From the NCBI GenBank assembly GCA_022450045.1, contig JAKURD010000002.1, positions 62,001 through 126,000 of the forward strand: a DNA stretch of 64,000 nucleotides, read 5' to 3'. Shown piece by piece: positions 17,389-26,292 of this stretch. The stretch's first letter is position 1, and every line of letters starts with the position of its first letter. The notes under the pieces were generated by a model. It was not told the DNA's origin. It searched no databases and was given only the letters and a program-made list of their open reading frames with translations. Source of the DNA: Gracilimonas sp. (GTDB lineage: Bacteria; Bacteroidota; Rhodothermia; Balneolales; Balneolaceae). The position numbers and the translations under genes were made by a program.

Positions 17389-18603
17389 ATGCCCCAAACG
17401 TTGAAAGAAATTCGACTTCGCACCAAAGGAATTTTACCGGTACAAAAACTCAGGCTGCTTCATGAGCTTGGCATCATTTCATCGCATGAGAAATACCCGA
17501 TACAGGATGATCAGTTTCAGCCTAATTCCATTGATCTGAGGCTGGGAGAGGTTGCCTATCGGGTACGCTGCAGTTTCCTGCCGGAAAATGACACGGTACA
17601 TGATAAGGTTGAAAAGCTGAGAATGTATGAAGTGCCTATCACCGATGGTGCCGTGCTTGAGCAAAATTGCGTGTATATCATTCCGCTTCTTGAAAAGCTG
17701 AAAATGCCGCAGTCTAATGCTACCGTTCAAAAAGCACTGTTCAATGGCAACGAGGAAGTAAGTGAAGTTAGGCTGGGAAGTGTTGAAACCTTATCTGCAA
17801 AGGCTAACCCGAAAAGTTCAACCGGCCGGCTCGATGTGTTCACTCGCGTGATCACCGACTACTCACACCGTTTTGAAGAAATCACTCCGGGATATGAGGG
17901 CGGATTGTATCTGGAAGTAGTACCGAAATCATTTTCCATCAAGATCAAAACCGGTCAGAGGTTAAATCAGCTTCGCGTGCGGCACGGATTTGAGGTACTC
18001 TCAGATCAGGATCTCTTGCGGGTGCATGGCTCCGATCCTTTGCTTTTCAATGAAGAGCAGAAGCCGGTTTCCATGGAGAAGATCAAAGTGAATCAGGGGC
18101 TTTTTATGAGTGTCCACCTGAAGGGAAAGAAAGGGGAGATCATCGGCTATAAAGCGAAGAAGCATAATAATTACATCGATCTGGATCTTATCGGCTATTA
18201 TGAAGTGGATGAATTTTGGGAACCGATCTACGCCAATCAAAATGATCAGCTGATCCTGGAGCCGGAAGCATTTTACATTTTTGCATCGAAAGAACGCATT
18301 AGGGTTCCTGCGCATCTGGCGTGCGAGATGATGGCCTATGACACCGGTTCAGGCGAATTAAGAACCCACTACGCGGGCTTTTTTGACAGCGGATTTGGCG
18401 GCACCGTGGAAGATAAAGGAGCTCGTGCCGTACTTGAAGTACGTTCGCATGATGTCCCTTTCATGATCGAAGACGGACAAACCATGTTCAGTATGCAATT
18501 TGAACCCAATGCAGAACGGCCTGATTTTATGTATGGTGATGAAATTGAAAGTAATTATCAGGGGCAGGATCTGAAGCTTGGTAAACACTTCAAAGAACCA
18601 TGA
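17389..18603 (+). CDS. dcd: two-domain 2'-deoxycytidine 5'-triphosphate deaminase
   Basis: Converts dCTP to dUTP for thymidylate synthesis. The 404-residue protein is about twice the size of E. coli Dcd and belongs to the long family with two tandem dCTP-deaminase/dUTPase-like folds. The first half has FQPNSIDLRLGEVAYRVR. The second has RVPAHLACEMMAYDTGSGEL and HYAGFFDSGFGG, like the substrate-binding loops of short Dcd. The catalytic Glu cannot be assigned by eye. Its stop overlaps the next gene's ATG (ATGA). Confidence 0.82.
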   Translation: MPQTLKEIRLRTKGILPVQKLRLLHELGIISSHEKYPIQDDQFQPNSIDLRLGEVAYRVRCSFLPENDTVHDKVEKLRMYEVPITDGAVLEQNCVYIIPLLEKLKMPQSNATVQKALFNGNEEVSEVRLGSVETLSAKANPKSSTGRLDVFTRVITDYSHRFEEITPGYEGGLYLEVVPKSFSIKIKTGQRLNQLRVRHGFEVLSDQDLLRVHGSDPLLFNEEQKPVSMEKIKVNQGLFMSVHLKGKKGEIIGYKAKKHNNYIDLDLIGYYEVDEFWEPIYANQNDQLILEPEAFYIFASKERIRVPAHLACEMMAYDTGSGELRTHYAGFFDSGFGGTVEDKGARAVLEVRSHDVPFMIEDGQTMFSMQFEPNAERPDFMYGDEIESNYQGQDLKLGKHFKEP

Positions 18604-18818
18604 GTCGATTTCTGGTATCAAAATGCATCTGCCATTCCCGTGATTTTGCTGAGATCAAAGAATATGCAGAAGAGCATGGCCTCACTTCAGTAGAAGAGCT
18701 TCAATCCGAGAAATTTTGCAGCTGCGGCTGCGGGCTGTGTATTCCCTATATCGATCTTATGTTTGAGACCGGGAAAACTGAATTTAAGCCCGGCGCATAC
18801 TATAAGAATATTGAATAG
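18600..18818 (+). CDS. small BFD-like [2Fe-2S]-binding protein
   Basis: A 72-residue protein with a Cys-x-Cys pair at residues 9 and 11 and a cluster at 40, 42, 44 and 47 (FCSCGCGLCIPY), separated by a helical stretch. This resembles bacterioferritin-associated ferredoxin-type [2Fe-2S] domains, in which two Cys pairs hold the cluster. There are more cysteines than needed, so the ligand set is open. It overlaps dcd by 4 nt and is surely co-translated with it, but a functional link to dCTP deamination is not known to me. Confidence 0.6.
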   Translation: MSRFLVSKCICHSRDFAEIKEYAEEHGLTSVEELQSEKFCSCGCGLCIPYIDLMFETGKTEFKPGAYYKNIE

Positions 18819-18903
18819 TGAATTTGGCTGATCGTCTGACGAATTGTTGATAAAACCTCGGTATAGATCCGCTCCAGCTGAAAGCATCATAGTAATTAAC
18901 AAC

Positions 18904-18935
18904 TTTCACTTCCAACGCTTTGCGTTAGAGTGAAA
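18904..18935. repeat. hairpin-forming inverted repeat upstream of rsmE
   Basis: TTTCACT (18904-18910) and AGTGAAA (18929-18935) enclose a second pair AACGC and GCGTT with a TTT loop. The hairpin ends 20 bp before the rsmE ATG. It lacks a T-run, so it is more likely an mRNA structure or dispersed palindrome than a terminator. Confidence 0.45.
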
Positions 18936-18954
18936 ATGGCACGCAATTTCAACC

Positions 18955-19650
18955 ATGGACAATATTTTTTATACACACCCCAACAATATCTCCGAAGGCC
19001 GGTTAGAGCTTACCGATCAGGAAGCCCGCCATGCCGCTAAGGTGCTTCGGTTTGGACCGGGAGATGAACTCTATGCTTCGGATGGAGAAGGAAATATCTT
19101 CAAGACTAAGGTTATATCTGCTTCAAAAAACTCAGTTCAGACAGAGATCGAAGAAACGGATCATCAATCCGAACCCGAGATCAGGAAAGTACTTGGGTTC
19201 GGGGCTATCAAAAAAAGAGACCGTTTTGAATTTGCCGTTGAAAAAGCGGTAGAACTGGGGGCATGGGAGATCTGTATTTTCACCGGCGATCATTCAGAGC
19301 GCTCAAAGATAAATCAGGACCGGCTCCGGTCTATCGCGCTCAGTGCCTTCAAGCAAAGTAAAAGAAGGTGGCTGCCTGAAATTATATTTTTGAACGCTCT
19401 TGAAGAAGTTATGAGTCACTATGATGGATATCACCTGATCATGGCTCATGTTGAAAATAGAGTGAATACACCAGATTCACTTACGAATAAAGAGAACTTA
19501 TTACTGGTTGGGCCGGAAGGTGGATTTTCGGATCGTGAAATTCAGCTTTGCGCATCAAAAGATGCTGATTTCATCTCTCTTGGTAAGAATCGTTTGCGAG
19601 CCGAAACGGCTGTTGCTGCCATACTTTCTCAGTATCTTTTTTCAAAGTGA
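18955..19650 (+). CDS. rsmE: 16S rRNA (uracil-1498-N3)-methyltransferase
   Basis: Methylates U1498 of 16S rRNA using SAM. The 231-residue protein has the RsmE/SPOUT pattern: DQEARHAAKVLRFGPGDELY at the N-terminal PUA-like part, then EFAVEKAVELGAWEICIF, LLLVGPEGGFSDREIQLC and ISLGKNRLRAETAVAAILSQ, the knot and SAM site. Length and motifs are standard. It is followed by a terminator and is transcribed alone or with the dcd-BFD pair. Confidence 0.94.
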   Translation: MDNIFYTHPNNISEGRLELTDQEARHAAKVLRFGPGDELYASDGEGNIFKTKVISASKNSVQTEIEETDHQSEPEIRKVLGFGAIKKRDRFEFAVEKAVELGAWEICIFTGDHSERSKINQDRLRSIALSAFKQSKRRWLPEIIFLNALEEVMSHYDGYHLIMAHVENRVNTPDSLTNKENLLLVGPEGGFSDREIQLCASKDADFISLGKNRLRAETAVAAILSQYLFSK

Positions 19651-19654
19651 GTAT

Positions 19655-19681
19655 AAAAAGCCCGGATAAACCGGGCTTTTC
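19655..19681. terminator. bidirectional Rho-independent terminator after rsmE
   Basis: AAAAGCCCGG (19656-19665), loop ATAAA, CCGGGCTTTT (19671-19680) form a 10-bp stem with A- and T-runs on either side. It sits between convergent rsmE and the gene ending at 19709, so it probably serves both. Confidence 0.88.
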
Positions 19682-19708
19682 AATCATAAAAGTGATTAGA
19701 ATTTAAGC

Positions 19709-20260
19709 TTATGCTTCAGCCATCATATTTTGCGGCTTCCAGCATTCCTGAGTATTGGAAACGGCTTCTTCAGCAACATCTTCAATATGCAGTTCTTTAG
19801 CTACAATGTGAGGGAGTACTTCACTCGTTTTGGTTATCAATCCGGCAATTTCTGCCAAACTATTTTTGGTAAAATCAGCCAGATCATTATTCTTTGCTCC
19901 AAGTGCTGCAGTGTACAGCATGGTATATCCGGTAGCGATCATGCTAAGAGCAGTATAGTCGTCTCTTAGCATTTTCGAAATAGGATCTTCTCTTTGGGTA
20001 TCGATGGCGCCGGCAATAGTTCCGGTGAAAGCTGCGAATGTTTCCTTGATCTTGCTTTTGGTACCATCATTAATAAGACCTTCCATACCGGATAGAGTTT
20101 CTAATTGTTTAGAGATCGTCAGATCAATGGAGTGCAATAAGTTACTTGCTTTTTCTTCGGTAAGTTTACTTGAAGACTGCTGAGCTTTAATTGCTTTACT
20201 GGTATGCTTAAGCAGTGCGTGAAGATCTGTTGAATAGTTATTTAATATTTGTTCTTCCAT
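19709..20260 (-). CDS. hypothetical helical protein, possibly ferritin-like (DUF892 resemblance)
   Basis: The 183-residue protein is predicted by eye to be nearly all alpha-helical, with no signal peptide or membrane span. Segments such as LSGMEGLINDGT and EDPISKMLRDDYTALSMIAT resemble the YciE/YciF-type DUF892 ferritin-like family, but conserved metal-binding Glu/His positions cannot be confirmed. It is a single gene upstream of the convergent terminator. Lycopene cyclase lies just upstream on the same strand (51 bp). A stress-related role would be speculation. Confidence 0.55.
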   Translation of the reverse strand: MEEQILNNYSTDLHALLKHTSKAIKAQQSSSKLTEEKASNLLHSIDLTISKQLETLSGMEGLINDGTKSKIKETFAAFTGTIAGAIDTQREDPISKMLRDDYTALSMIATGYTMLYTAALGAKNNDLADFTKNSLAEIAGLITKTSEVLPHIVAKELHIEDVAEEAVSNTQECWKPQNMMAEA

Positions 20261-20311
20261 TATCTTGATGAATTAGATTCGAGTTCACCCATTAAAATGG
20301 ATCAATCGGTG

Positions 20312-21472
20312 TTATCGTTTCAAATTGTTCCCAATTGCCTTGAAAAAAGGGATATATGGAACAGAACTCATGATCTTCAGATCTTGACTAAAAGTCGTTT
20401 CTTCACCCAAAAACCGAAGAATATTATCCAGGCTGTTCTTCTTAAATAGTGAATGGAATACTCTCAGACTGTCTTGGGTAGAGTTGGATAAAATGTGCAA
20501 TAGAAGCAGATCATAATATCGGTATTTGAATTTTGAAGGACTTGGTGGGAGCGGGTCAAACCCTTGAATCAAATTTTGGGCCAGCTTCTGTGTATAGTCC
20601 TGAATTCGCATAAAAGTGTATCCGGTACTTGGCTTGGTCATCCCGCCGGCACTGCCAAGATTGATAATGTTACGTTCGTACAACGGGATATGAGGGCGGT
20701 CCTCCATTGGGATCTCACCATACTCTTTTCGTTTGATCTTATAATGCTCTTTATCAAGTCCATAGGTATGGTACAGGTAATGTTTTATCTTCTTTTTGTA
20801 TGCTTTTTTCTCTAAAGGCCTATCCGAAAATACAGTGAATTCAACCAATGCCTTTGTTTGAGTAAAAGGCAGCACATAGATAAAAGCCACACCTGGAGAG
20901 AACTCATTATCGAAGTCCATGATGGTGAAAGTTTCCGGATCGAAGGCGGTTTCACAAGCTTCAATTTCCCATCCTAAAAAATGTTGCAGAAGAGGATATT
21001 TTATCTGAGAAGGATCTAAATTTTTGGGCTTCATTACGCTTTGGAAAATATAATCCGCCAGGTAACTGTCGCCGCCCTTGGTTAAAAGAACTGCTTTATT
21101 TTTGTTGGCTGAAAAGTCGAGGATATTTTCTTCAAGCAGATCAAAATTCTTATGTCTCTTTAATTCACGAAGTATATACTCTTTGAAATCACCGCTTCGG
21201 ATGCAGTAATAGTTATATTCATTTAAATATCGAAACGTGCTATAGTCTAAAACAGAAACCCAGGTTTTTTTCCATTTCTTATAAATGATCTTTTTGAAAG
21301 GAGGTTCCCCGTCCGTCCAGAAACACCAGGTTTTGTCATTGGTTGGGGCAAAGGTAGAATCAACCACCAATACCTCACCCTTGTATCCGCCTTTTGCCAG
21401 ATACCATGCCAGGCTCAATCCTGAAAGTCCTCCTCCGGCGATAATAATGTTATATCTAAATTCAATCTTCAA
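20312..21472 (-). CDS. crtY: lycopene beta-cyclase family FAD enzyme
   Basis: Cyclises the ends of lycopene to make beta-carotene-type carotenoids. The 386-residue protein has the dinucleotide fold IIIAGGGLSGLSLAWYLAKG at residues 9-28, the cyclase block TNDKTWCFWTDGEPPF, the GEIPMEDRPHIPLYE region, and NLGSAGGMTKPSTGYTFMRI near residue 270. These match CrtY-type cyclases. No other carotenoid gene (crtB, crtI) is adjacent, though a UbiA-type prenyltransferase lies 2.2 kb away. The number of rings it forms cannot be judged. Confidence 0.85.
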   Translation of the reverse strand: MKIEFRYNIIIAGGGLSGLSLAWYLAKGGYKGEVLVVDSTFAPTNDKTWCFWTDGEPPFKKIIYKKWKKTWVSVLDYSTFRYLNEYNYYCIRSGDFKEYILRELKRHKNFDLLEENILDFSANKNKAVLLTKGGDSYLADYIFQSVMKPKNLDPSQIKYPLLQHFLGWEIEACETAFDPETFTIMDFDNEFSPGVAFIYVLPFTQTKALVEFTVFSDRPLEKKAYKKKIKHYLYHTYGLDKEHYKIKRKEYGEIPMEDRPHIPLYERNIINLGSAGGMTKPSTGYTFMRIQDYTQKLAQNLIQGFDPLPPSPSKFKYRYYDLLLLHILSNSTQDSLRVFHSLFKKNSLDNILRFLGEETTFSQDLKIMSSVPYIPFFKAIGNNLKR

Positions 21473-21615
21473 CGAAAAGCACCTCCGAAAAATGATCTTC
21501 AGGAAAGGAATAGGATACTGGCTTTAAAACTTTTTTCATGTTCGCGGTGTGTCAAACTTATGATAGCATTAGGTATTGATTATATTCCATCAAATCGTAA
21601 AAGCAAAATAATTCT

Positions 21616-22635
21616 ATGATCGATCTGCGAAGCGACACTATCACACGGCCAACTCCCAAAATGCTTGAAGCTATGATGAAAGCAAAAGTGGGGGACGATG
21701 TATTTGGAGAAGATGAAACTGTAAATGCTTTTCAAGATAAAGTGGCAAAGATGTTTGGAATGGAAGCCGGACTTTTTGTTCCAAGCGGAACCATGGGTAA
21801 CCAGTTGGCGGTGAAAGTGTTGACAGAACCCGGCGATGAAATTTTGATCGACTATAAGGGACATATCTTTAATTATGAGACTGGTGCAGCATCGGCTTTA
21901 TCGGGAGTTCAGGTTCGCATACTGGATGGTAAAAATGGGAAATTAAATATACCGATCCTGCAACATGCGAAAAGAGGTAATTTTGACTGGGAGCCTAAAA
22001 CAAAAGTAATTTGCCTGGAAAATTCGACCAATAAAGGGGGTGGAGTGTGCTACAGCAAGGAAGAATTGAGTGCGATCAAAGCATTTGCTGATAAAGAAGA
22101 TCTTCGGATTCATCTTGACGGAGCGCGGATCTGGAATGCCATGACTGCTACGAATATTAACCCCAAGTTTTTTGGTGAAGTTTCTGATACGATCTCTGTT
22201 TGTTTTTCAAAAGGATTGGGAGCTCCGGCAGGCTCCATGTTGTTATCCTCAAAAGAACGGATCGCCAAAGCCCGCAGATACAGAAAAATGTGGGGAGGAG
22301 GGATGCGTCAGGTTGGGTTGCTTGCTGCAGCCGCTGATTATGCATTGGAAAATAACTGGGATAATTTGCCTGAAGATCATCGAAGAGCAAAAGAAGTAGC
22401 TCAGGTTATCTTTGACAGTAAATCTCTGGCAGTGGATATGAACAAACTTCAAACCAATATCCTGTTGTTTGATACGGTGAAGGAACCTGCAGAAGCAGTA
22501 TTAGAAAAACTGGCTGGTAAAGGAATTCAGATGATTCCATTTGGCCCGAATACGATCCGAGCCACTTTCCATTTTGAAATAACCAATGATGATGTAGAGC
22601 AGGTAAAAGCAGCTTTAGCTGAAATAGGGAAATAA
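21616..22635 (+). CDS. ltaE: low-specificity L-threonine aldolase (beta-eliminating lyase family)
   Basis: PLP enzyme cleaving threonine to glycine and acetaldehyde. The 339-residue protein begins MIDLRSDTITRPTPKMLEAM, a near-perfect family start. It carries VGDDVFGEDETVN (25-37), SGTMGNQ, the PLP Asp168 in HLDGARIWNA, and the Schiff-base Lys199 in VCFSKGLGAPAGS. The stereospecificity is not visible from sequence. It is divergent from the crtY gene. It could draw on the threonine made by ThrC. Confidence 0.9.
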   Translation: MIDLRSDTITRPTPKMLEAMMKAKVGDDVFGEDETVNAFQDKVAKMFGMEAGLFVPSGTMGNQLAVKVLTEPGDEILIDYKGHIFNYETGAASALSGVQVRILDGKNGKLNIPILQHAKRGNFDWEPKTKVICLENSTNKGGGVCYSKEELSAIKAFADKEDLRIHLDGARIWNAMTATNINPKFFGEVSDTISVCFSKGLGAPAGSMLLSSKERIAKARRYRKMWGGGMRQVGLLAAAADYALENNWDNLPEDHRRAKEVAQVIFDSKSLAVDMNKLQTNILLFDTVKEPAEAVLEKLAGKGIQMIPFGPNTIRATFHFEITNDDVEQVKAALAEIGK

Positions 22636-22650
22636 AGTATTAACACTCTA

Positions 22651-23550
22651 TCAACTCTCAGCCATCATCAATAAACGGTTCATTGCATCAAGGATCTTCG
22701 ACCGAATCGGAACTCCCTTTTTAAAAATCATTTCCTGTTTTTGCTTGTATTCCTTGCGGCCGGAGTCCGTTTCAATTTTGATGGGTTCCAACCCCTGATC
22801 TCTCAGGTCATAAGGACTCGCCTGCATATCAATATAGCGGGCATCCATAGCTAATTCGAAAGCTTCCAGTATGAGTGAGCTTGGAATCCACGGGTACATT
22901 TTGAAGGCCCACTTGTACAGATCCATATTGGAATGAATACAGCCGGGCTGTTCCGTTTCGTGGAATTTCTCTCTGGAAAGCTCAAACTTATTCATAGGCT
23001 TGGCAGGATCAGTGAAGAACCGGAATGCATCAAAGTGGGTACAAAGCAAGGGGCGAGACCCCACAAATTCTGCAAGTTCATCCGGCTCCATGCGCATGGG
23101 AACCTGACTATGTCTTGGATTCTCAGAACGATAGACCATAGCCCATTCATGCATCCCAAAACATCCAAAAGAAGGGCGGCTTTGCCGGGTGTTCTCCAAC
23201 ATGGTGATCATCCACCTCAGCGATGAGATACGTTTTTCTGGAAAAAGATTTGGATCTACATACGCGACGCCGTCCTCAAGAGATAATTCACTGATCTCAG
23301 GAAGCTGTTCGGTTTCTGTATATTCCAGTCCCGCACCAACTCCCGGCGACCATCTTCTGAGATTGGAAGGGCGAAATGCATAATACTCGAACAAAAAATC
23401 CATTACCGGGTTCTTCTCTTGTCGGGAACGGGCTTCTAAATAGCTATTTAATAATTCATCCACTTTTTTTTCATGAGCGGCTTTTTCAGCCATCCACTTA
23501 GCTTCTGGGATGCTTTTCTTAATTTCTATATCCTGAGTTTCTGTTAACAT
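22651..23550 (-). CDS. conserved protein sometimes annotated as 3-methyladenine DNA glycosylase
   Basis: The 299-residue soluble protein has strongly conserved-looking stretches: FGCFGMHEWAMVYRSENPRH, CTHFDAFRFFTDPAKPMN, EQPGCIHSNMDLYKWAFKMY and MDARYIDMQASPYDLR. I recognise these from a widespread family that databases often call 3-methyladenine DNA glycosylase. No HhH-GPD or AAG fold is visible and I do not know of proof. The many His, Asp and Cys residues in those blocks suggest a metal-dependent enzyme. It is convergent with ltaE, 15 bp between the stops. Confidence 0.65.
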   Translation of the reverse strand: MLTETQDIEIKKSIPEAKWMAEKAAHEKKVDELLNSYLEARSRQEKNPVMDFLFEYYAFRPSNLRRWSPGVGAGLEYTETEQLPEISELSLEDGVAYVDPNLFPEKRISSLRWMITMLENTRQSRPSFGCFGMHEWAMVYRSENPRHSQVPMRMEPDELAEFVGSRPLLCTHFDAFRFFTDPAKPMNKFELSREKFHETEQPGCIHSNMDLYKWAFKMYPWIPSSLILEAFELAMDARYIDMQASPYDLRDQGLEPIKIETDSGRKEYKQKQEMIFKKGVPIRSKILDAMNRLLMMAES

Positions 23551-23678
23551 TTTTCAAAGATACGGAATGACAGTTGATAAAGTGAAAGTTGAGAGGATGA
23601 TTAGTGATTAAGTCAAAATCACCCTGTCAACTCTCAACTATCATGAGTTATATTGAATAAATTTATTTAAAAAGTAAC

Positions 23679-24539
23679 ATGCTAAAACAACTCCTGAATT
23701 TCATCATCCACCTTCGCCTTCACTATCAGTTTTTTATCCTTTCCGGGGGATATTTGCTGGCGGGGTTGTTTGTTGAGAACATCCACTGGGGGGAATTTTG
23801 GATGCAATTTTTGAATGTGCACGTGCTGTTATTTGGTGGAGCCACGGCTTATAATTCCTGGTGGGATAAAGATGAAGGTCCCATTGGGGGATTAAAATCA
23901 CCCCCGAAAATGAACCACTGGATGTGGCCGGTGTCAATGGGAATACAATATATTGGATTGGCCTGGGCATTGACAGTCGGCTGGAATTACGCGACCATAT
24001 ACGCTATCAGTATGCTATTCTTTTGGCTCTATTCCACCCCGCTTGCCAGGTGGAAAGGAAAGCCTGTTTTGAGTCTCTTTGCCATTGGGGTGAGTACAGG
24101 CACCAATTCCTTCTTACTCGGATTTTTAGCAGCCGGCGGCTATCCCATTACATTTTTTAAAGATGCCATTGCAGTGGGGGTAGCCTTGATATTACTCAGC
24201 CTTTACCCGGTTTCGCAGGTTTTTCAAACCGATGAAGATACACAGCGCGGGGATCAAACCTTTGCCGTTATATTTGGGTTGAAAGGCGTAAAATGGCTTT
24301 TTTCTACTCTTTTCCCCATTGGTTCTGCCCTGTTGGGATGGGGTCTTTTTCTCCAGAGTACAACCATTGGTTATCTATTTATAGGTGTGAATGTAATGGC
24401 TTATATTGGGTTGTCTTATTTTGTATGGAGGCTTGAGGGCAGATCAGAGGAATATCCTGTAGTTATGAAGATAAAGCTTATGGCCTCTCTGAGTTTTGTT
24501 TTATTTATAGGTACTGCATTAGCTTATCAAAATCTCTGA
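23679..24539 (+). CDS. UbiA-family prenyltransferase
   Basis: Integral-membrane transferase of an isoprenoid chain. The 286-residue protein has about eight or nine hydrophobic spans. The first Asp-rich motif is N59SWWDKDEGP, with Asp63 and Asp65, and the second is TDEDTQRGDQT in the loop after the mid-protein spans. Both would hold the magnesium-diphosphate. The acceptor (quinone, chlorophyll, haem or carotenoid) is unknown. Lycopene cyclase is 2.2 kb away, which makes a carotenoid role possible but unproven. Confidence 0.82.
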   Translation: MLKQLLNFIIHLRLHYQFFILSGGYLLAGLFVENIHWGEFWMQFLNVHVLLFGGATAYNSWWDKDEGPIGGLKSPPKMNHWMWPVSMGIQYIGLAWALTVGWNYATIYAISMLFFWLYSTPLARWKGKPVLSLFAIGVSTGTNSFLLGFLAAGGYPITFFKDAIAVGVALILLSLYPVSQVFQTDEDTQRGDQTFAVIFGLKGVKWLFSTLFPIGSALLGWGLFLQSTTIGYLFIGVNVMAYIGLSYFVWRLEGRSEEYPVVMKIKLMASLSFVLFIGTALAYQNL

Positions 24540-24607
24540 TTATGTAAAAAGTCTAAAAGCGAGATTTTTTTCATTCTTTGATAGAAACTTTCAATTGTAG
24601 TACTTAC

Positions 24608-24645
24608 ACTTTCAAGCTCTCGTCCCACTTTCAAGCTCTCGTCCC
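24608..24645 (+). repeat. perfect tandem repeat of a 19-bp unit
   Basis: ACTTTCAAGCTCTCGTCCC occurs twice back to back (24608-24626, 24627-24645), 28 bp before the next start codon. A shorter related ACTTTCAA lies at 24587. It could be a duplicated operator or simple slippage. Confidence 0.8.
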
Positions 24646-24672
24646 ATAGATTAGTCAAATCATATAGTTACA

Positions 24673-25935
24673 ATGCTCAGAGGAATCATTATCATCTTTA
24701 TTTTATTTATTACTGGTTTAATTTCGAACAATGTATTCGCTCAGGAAAATGAACAAAACTTACAGGATCTGGAAGTGAGGGTTTTTCTGGATTGTAATAG
24801 CTGCAATAATTCTTATATAAGAGATGAGGTTCAATTCGTGAATTTTGTCAGAGACAAAGAAGATGCTCACGTTCACTTACTAATAACCAGAGAACGTACA
24901 GGAGCCGGCACAGAATTTAAAATACAGGTAATAGGAAGGGGAATCTTTCTCGGTCAGGATAAAACGTTGTCGTATGTGTCGTTTAATTCCGATACGGATG
25001 AAGAAGAGAGAAGAGGACTAGTCAGGTATATCAGGGCGGCTCTCTTCCCCTATGTTTCAGCGACAAATGCTATCAATGAGATAGATATACTTTACACGCC
25101 GGTTGAAGAATCAACCACGGAGGTAACTGAAGACACATGGAACAGTTGGATATTTGAGCTGGATAGCAGAATATCTTTGGATGGGGAAGAGTCCAGAAAA
25201 TCGATGGATTATTCTGGGGGCTTTTCAGCCAATAGAACAACCAAGAAGGTGAAGACTGATGTTGGATATGAGTACGAATATGACAGAAGAACTTTTTCAG
25301 ATATAAATTCAGAGGGCAATGAAGAGGAATCTGTTTTCATAAGAAGAAGCCATGAGCTTGAGGCAAGCCATGTATGGGCATTAACCAATCATTGGTCTGC
25401 TGGTGTTTTTTCTGATGTAAGGAATTCAACCAGGAATAACTTTGATCTTAGCGTAATGGGGAGTACAGGCATTGAGTATAATATTTTTCCATACGAGGAA
25501 TACTCGGAGCGCGAAATATCCTTTGTATATATGCTGGGAGCTGAGTATAGAAATTACACGGAAACAACGATCTATCTGAAAGACGAAGAAACGTTACTTG
25601 GACAGGAGTTGAGAGGACGAATTGATTTTACTCAGACCTGGGGAGGTGTTTCGGGAAGGGCTAACTTTCGCACTTTTATGCACGACTTGAGCCGAAACCG
25701 TTTTGAAATAGATATGGATGTAAATTTCAGAATATTTCGCGGGTTGGAATTAAGTTTGTCCGGGCGGTATTCTATTATTAACGATCAACTTAATATCCCG
25801 GCTGGGAATATTAGTGATGCAGAACAGTTGCTTAATCTCCGTGAACAATTCACATCCTACTCCTATGGGGCTTTTATTGGCCTCGAATATACTTTTGGAT
25901 CTATATTTAACCAAGCCATCAACCCTCGTTTTTGA
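24673..25935 (+). CDS. uncharacterised outer-membrane beta-barrel protein with N-terminal DCNSC domain
   Basis: The 420-residue protein has a signal peptide (cleaved near NNVFAQ). An N-terminal domain follows with VRVFLDCNSCNNSYIRDEVQ, FVRDKEDAHVHLLITRERTG and VRYIRAALFPYVSATNAINE. From about residue 150 the sequence turns into alternating aromatic/hydrophobic strands typical of a barrel and ends in Phe, the usual Bam signal. I have seen similar proteins in Gemmatimonadota/Bacteroidota genomes without a known function. It is a lone gene: a tandem repeat lies before it and a MITE-like element follows it within 30 bp. Confidence 0.7.
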   Translation: MLRGIIIIFILFITGLISNNVFAQENEQNLQDLEVRVFLDCNSCNNSYIRDEVQFVNFVRDKEDAHVHLLITRERTGAGTEFKIQVIGRGIFLGQDKTLSYVSFNSDTDEEERRGLVRYIRAALFPYVSATNAINEIDILYTPVEESTTEVTEDTWNSWIFELDSRISLDGEESRKSMDYSGGFSANRTTKKVKTDVGYEYEYDRRTFSDINSEGNEEESVFIRRSHELEASHVWALTNHWSAGVFSDVRNSTRNNFDLSVMGSTGIEYNIFPYEEYSEREISFVYMLGAEYRNYTETTIYLKDEETLLGQELRGRIDFTQTWGGVSGRANFRTFMHDLSRNRFEIDMDVNFRIFRGLELSLSGRYSIINDQLNIPAGNISDAEQLLNLREQFTSYSYGAFIGLEYTFGSIFNQAINPRF

Positions 25936-25964
25936 AAATTACTGTAGAGGTGATACATAGTAAC

Positions 25965-26282
25965 TTAACGTGAATTCGAGATAAAGAATGTTAGAATAGC
26001 TGCAAGATCCGTCTAATGGATCAGCTGATTGATAGTGTAGGCGCAGAATATTGGATTAGGATAAGAACAAGTTTAGGTGCCCAAATCAGGCAATCGGTCA
26101 GATAGACTTGGAGCCATCAGACCGAGGGGTAGGGCAAACAGCCACGGATTCGATCAGATGGAAACCCCATCTGATCGATGGTGCAGGCGCAGGATGCAGG
26201 ATGAGGCTAAGAACAAGCTTGGGTGCCCAAAAGCATCTGTTTTTGTCCTTTCAACTTAGTTCTTATCTCGAACTCACGTTAA
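25965..26282. mobile_element. MITE-like element, family B, copy 1 (318 bp)
   Basis: The ends are inverted repeats of about 23 bp. The left begins TTAACGTGAATTCGAGATAA (25965) and the right ends CTCGAACTCACGTTAA (26282), differing by one substitution and one indel. The interior has no credible gene. It holds a 51-bp degenerate direct repeat (26035-26085 and 26181-26231, 42 of 51 identical by eye) and a perfect 10-bp hairpin GATCAGATGG/CCATCTGATC (26152-26176). The right 43 bp match the end of a second element at 44137-44328. No clear target duplication is seen. Confidence 0.7.
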
Positions 26283-26292
26283 CTCAGCCAAA

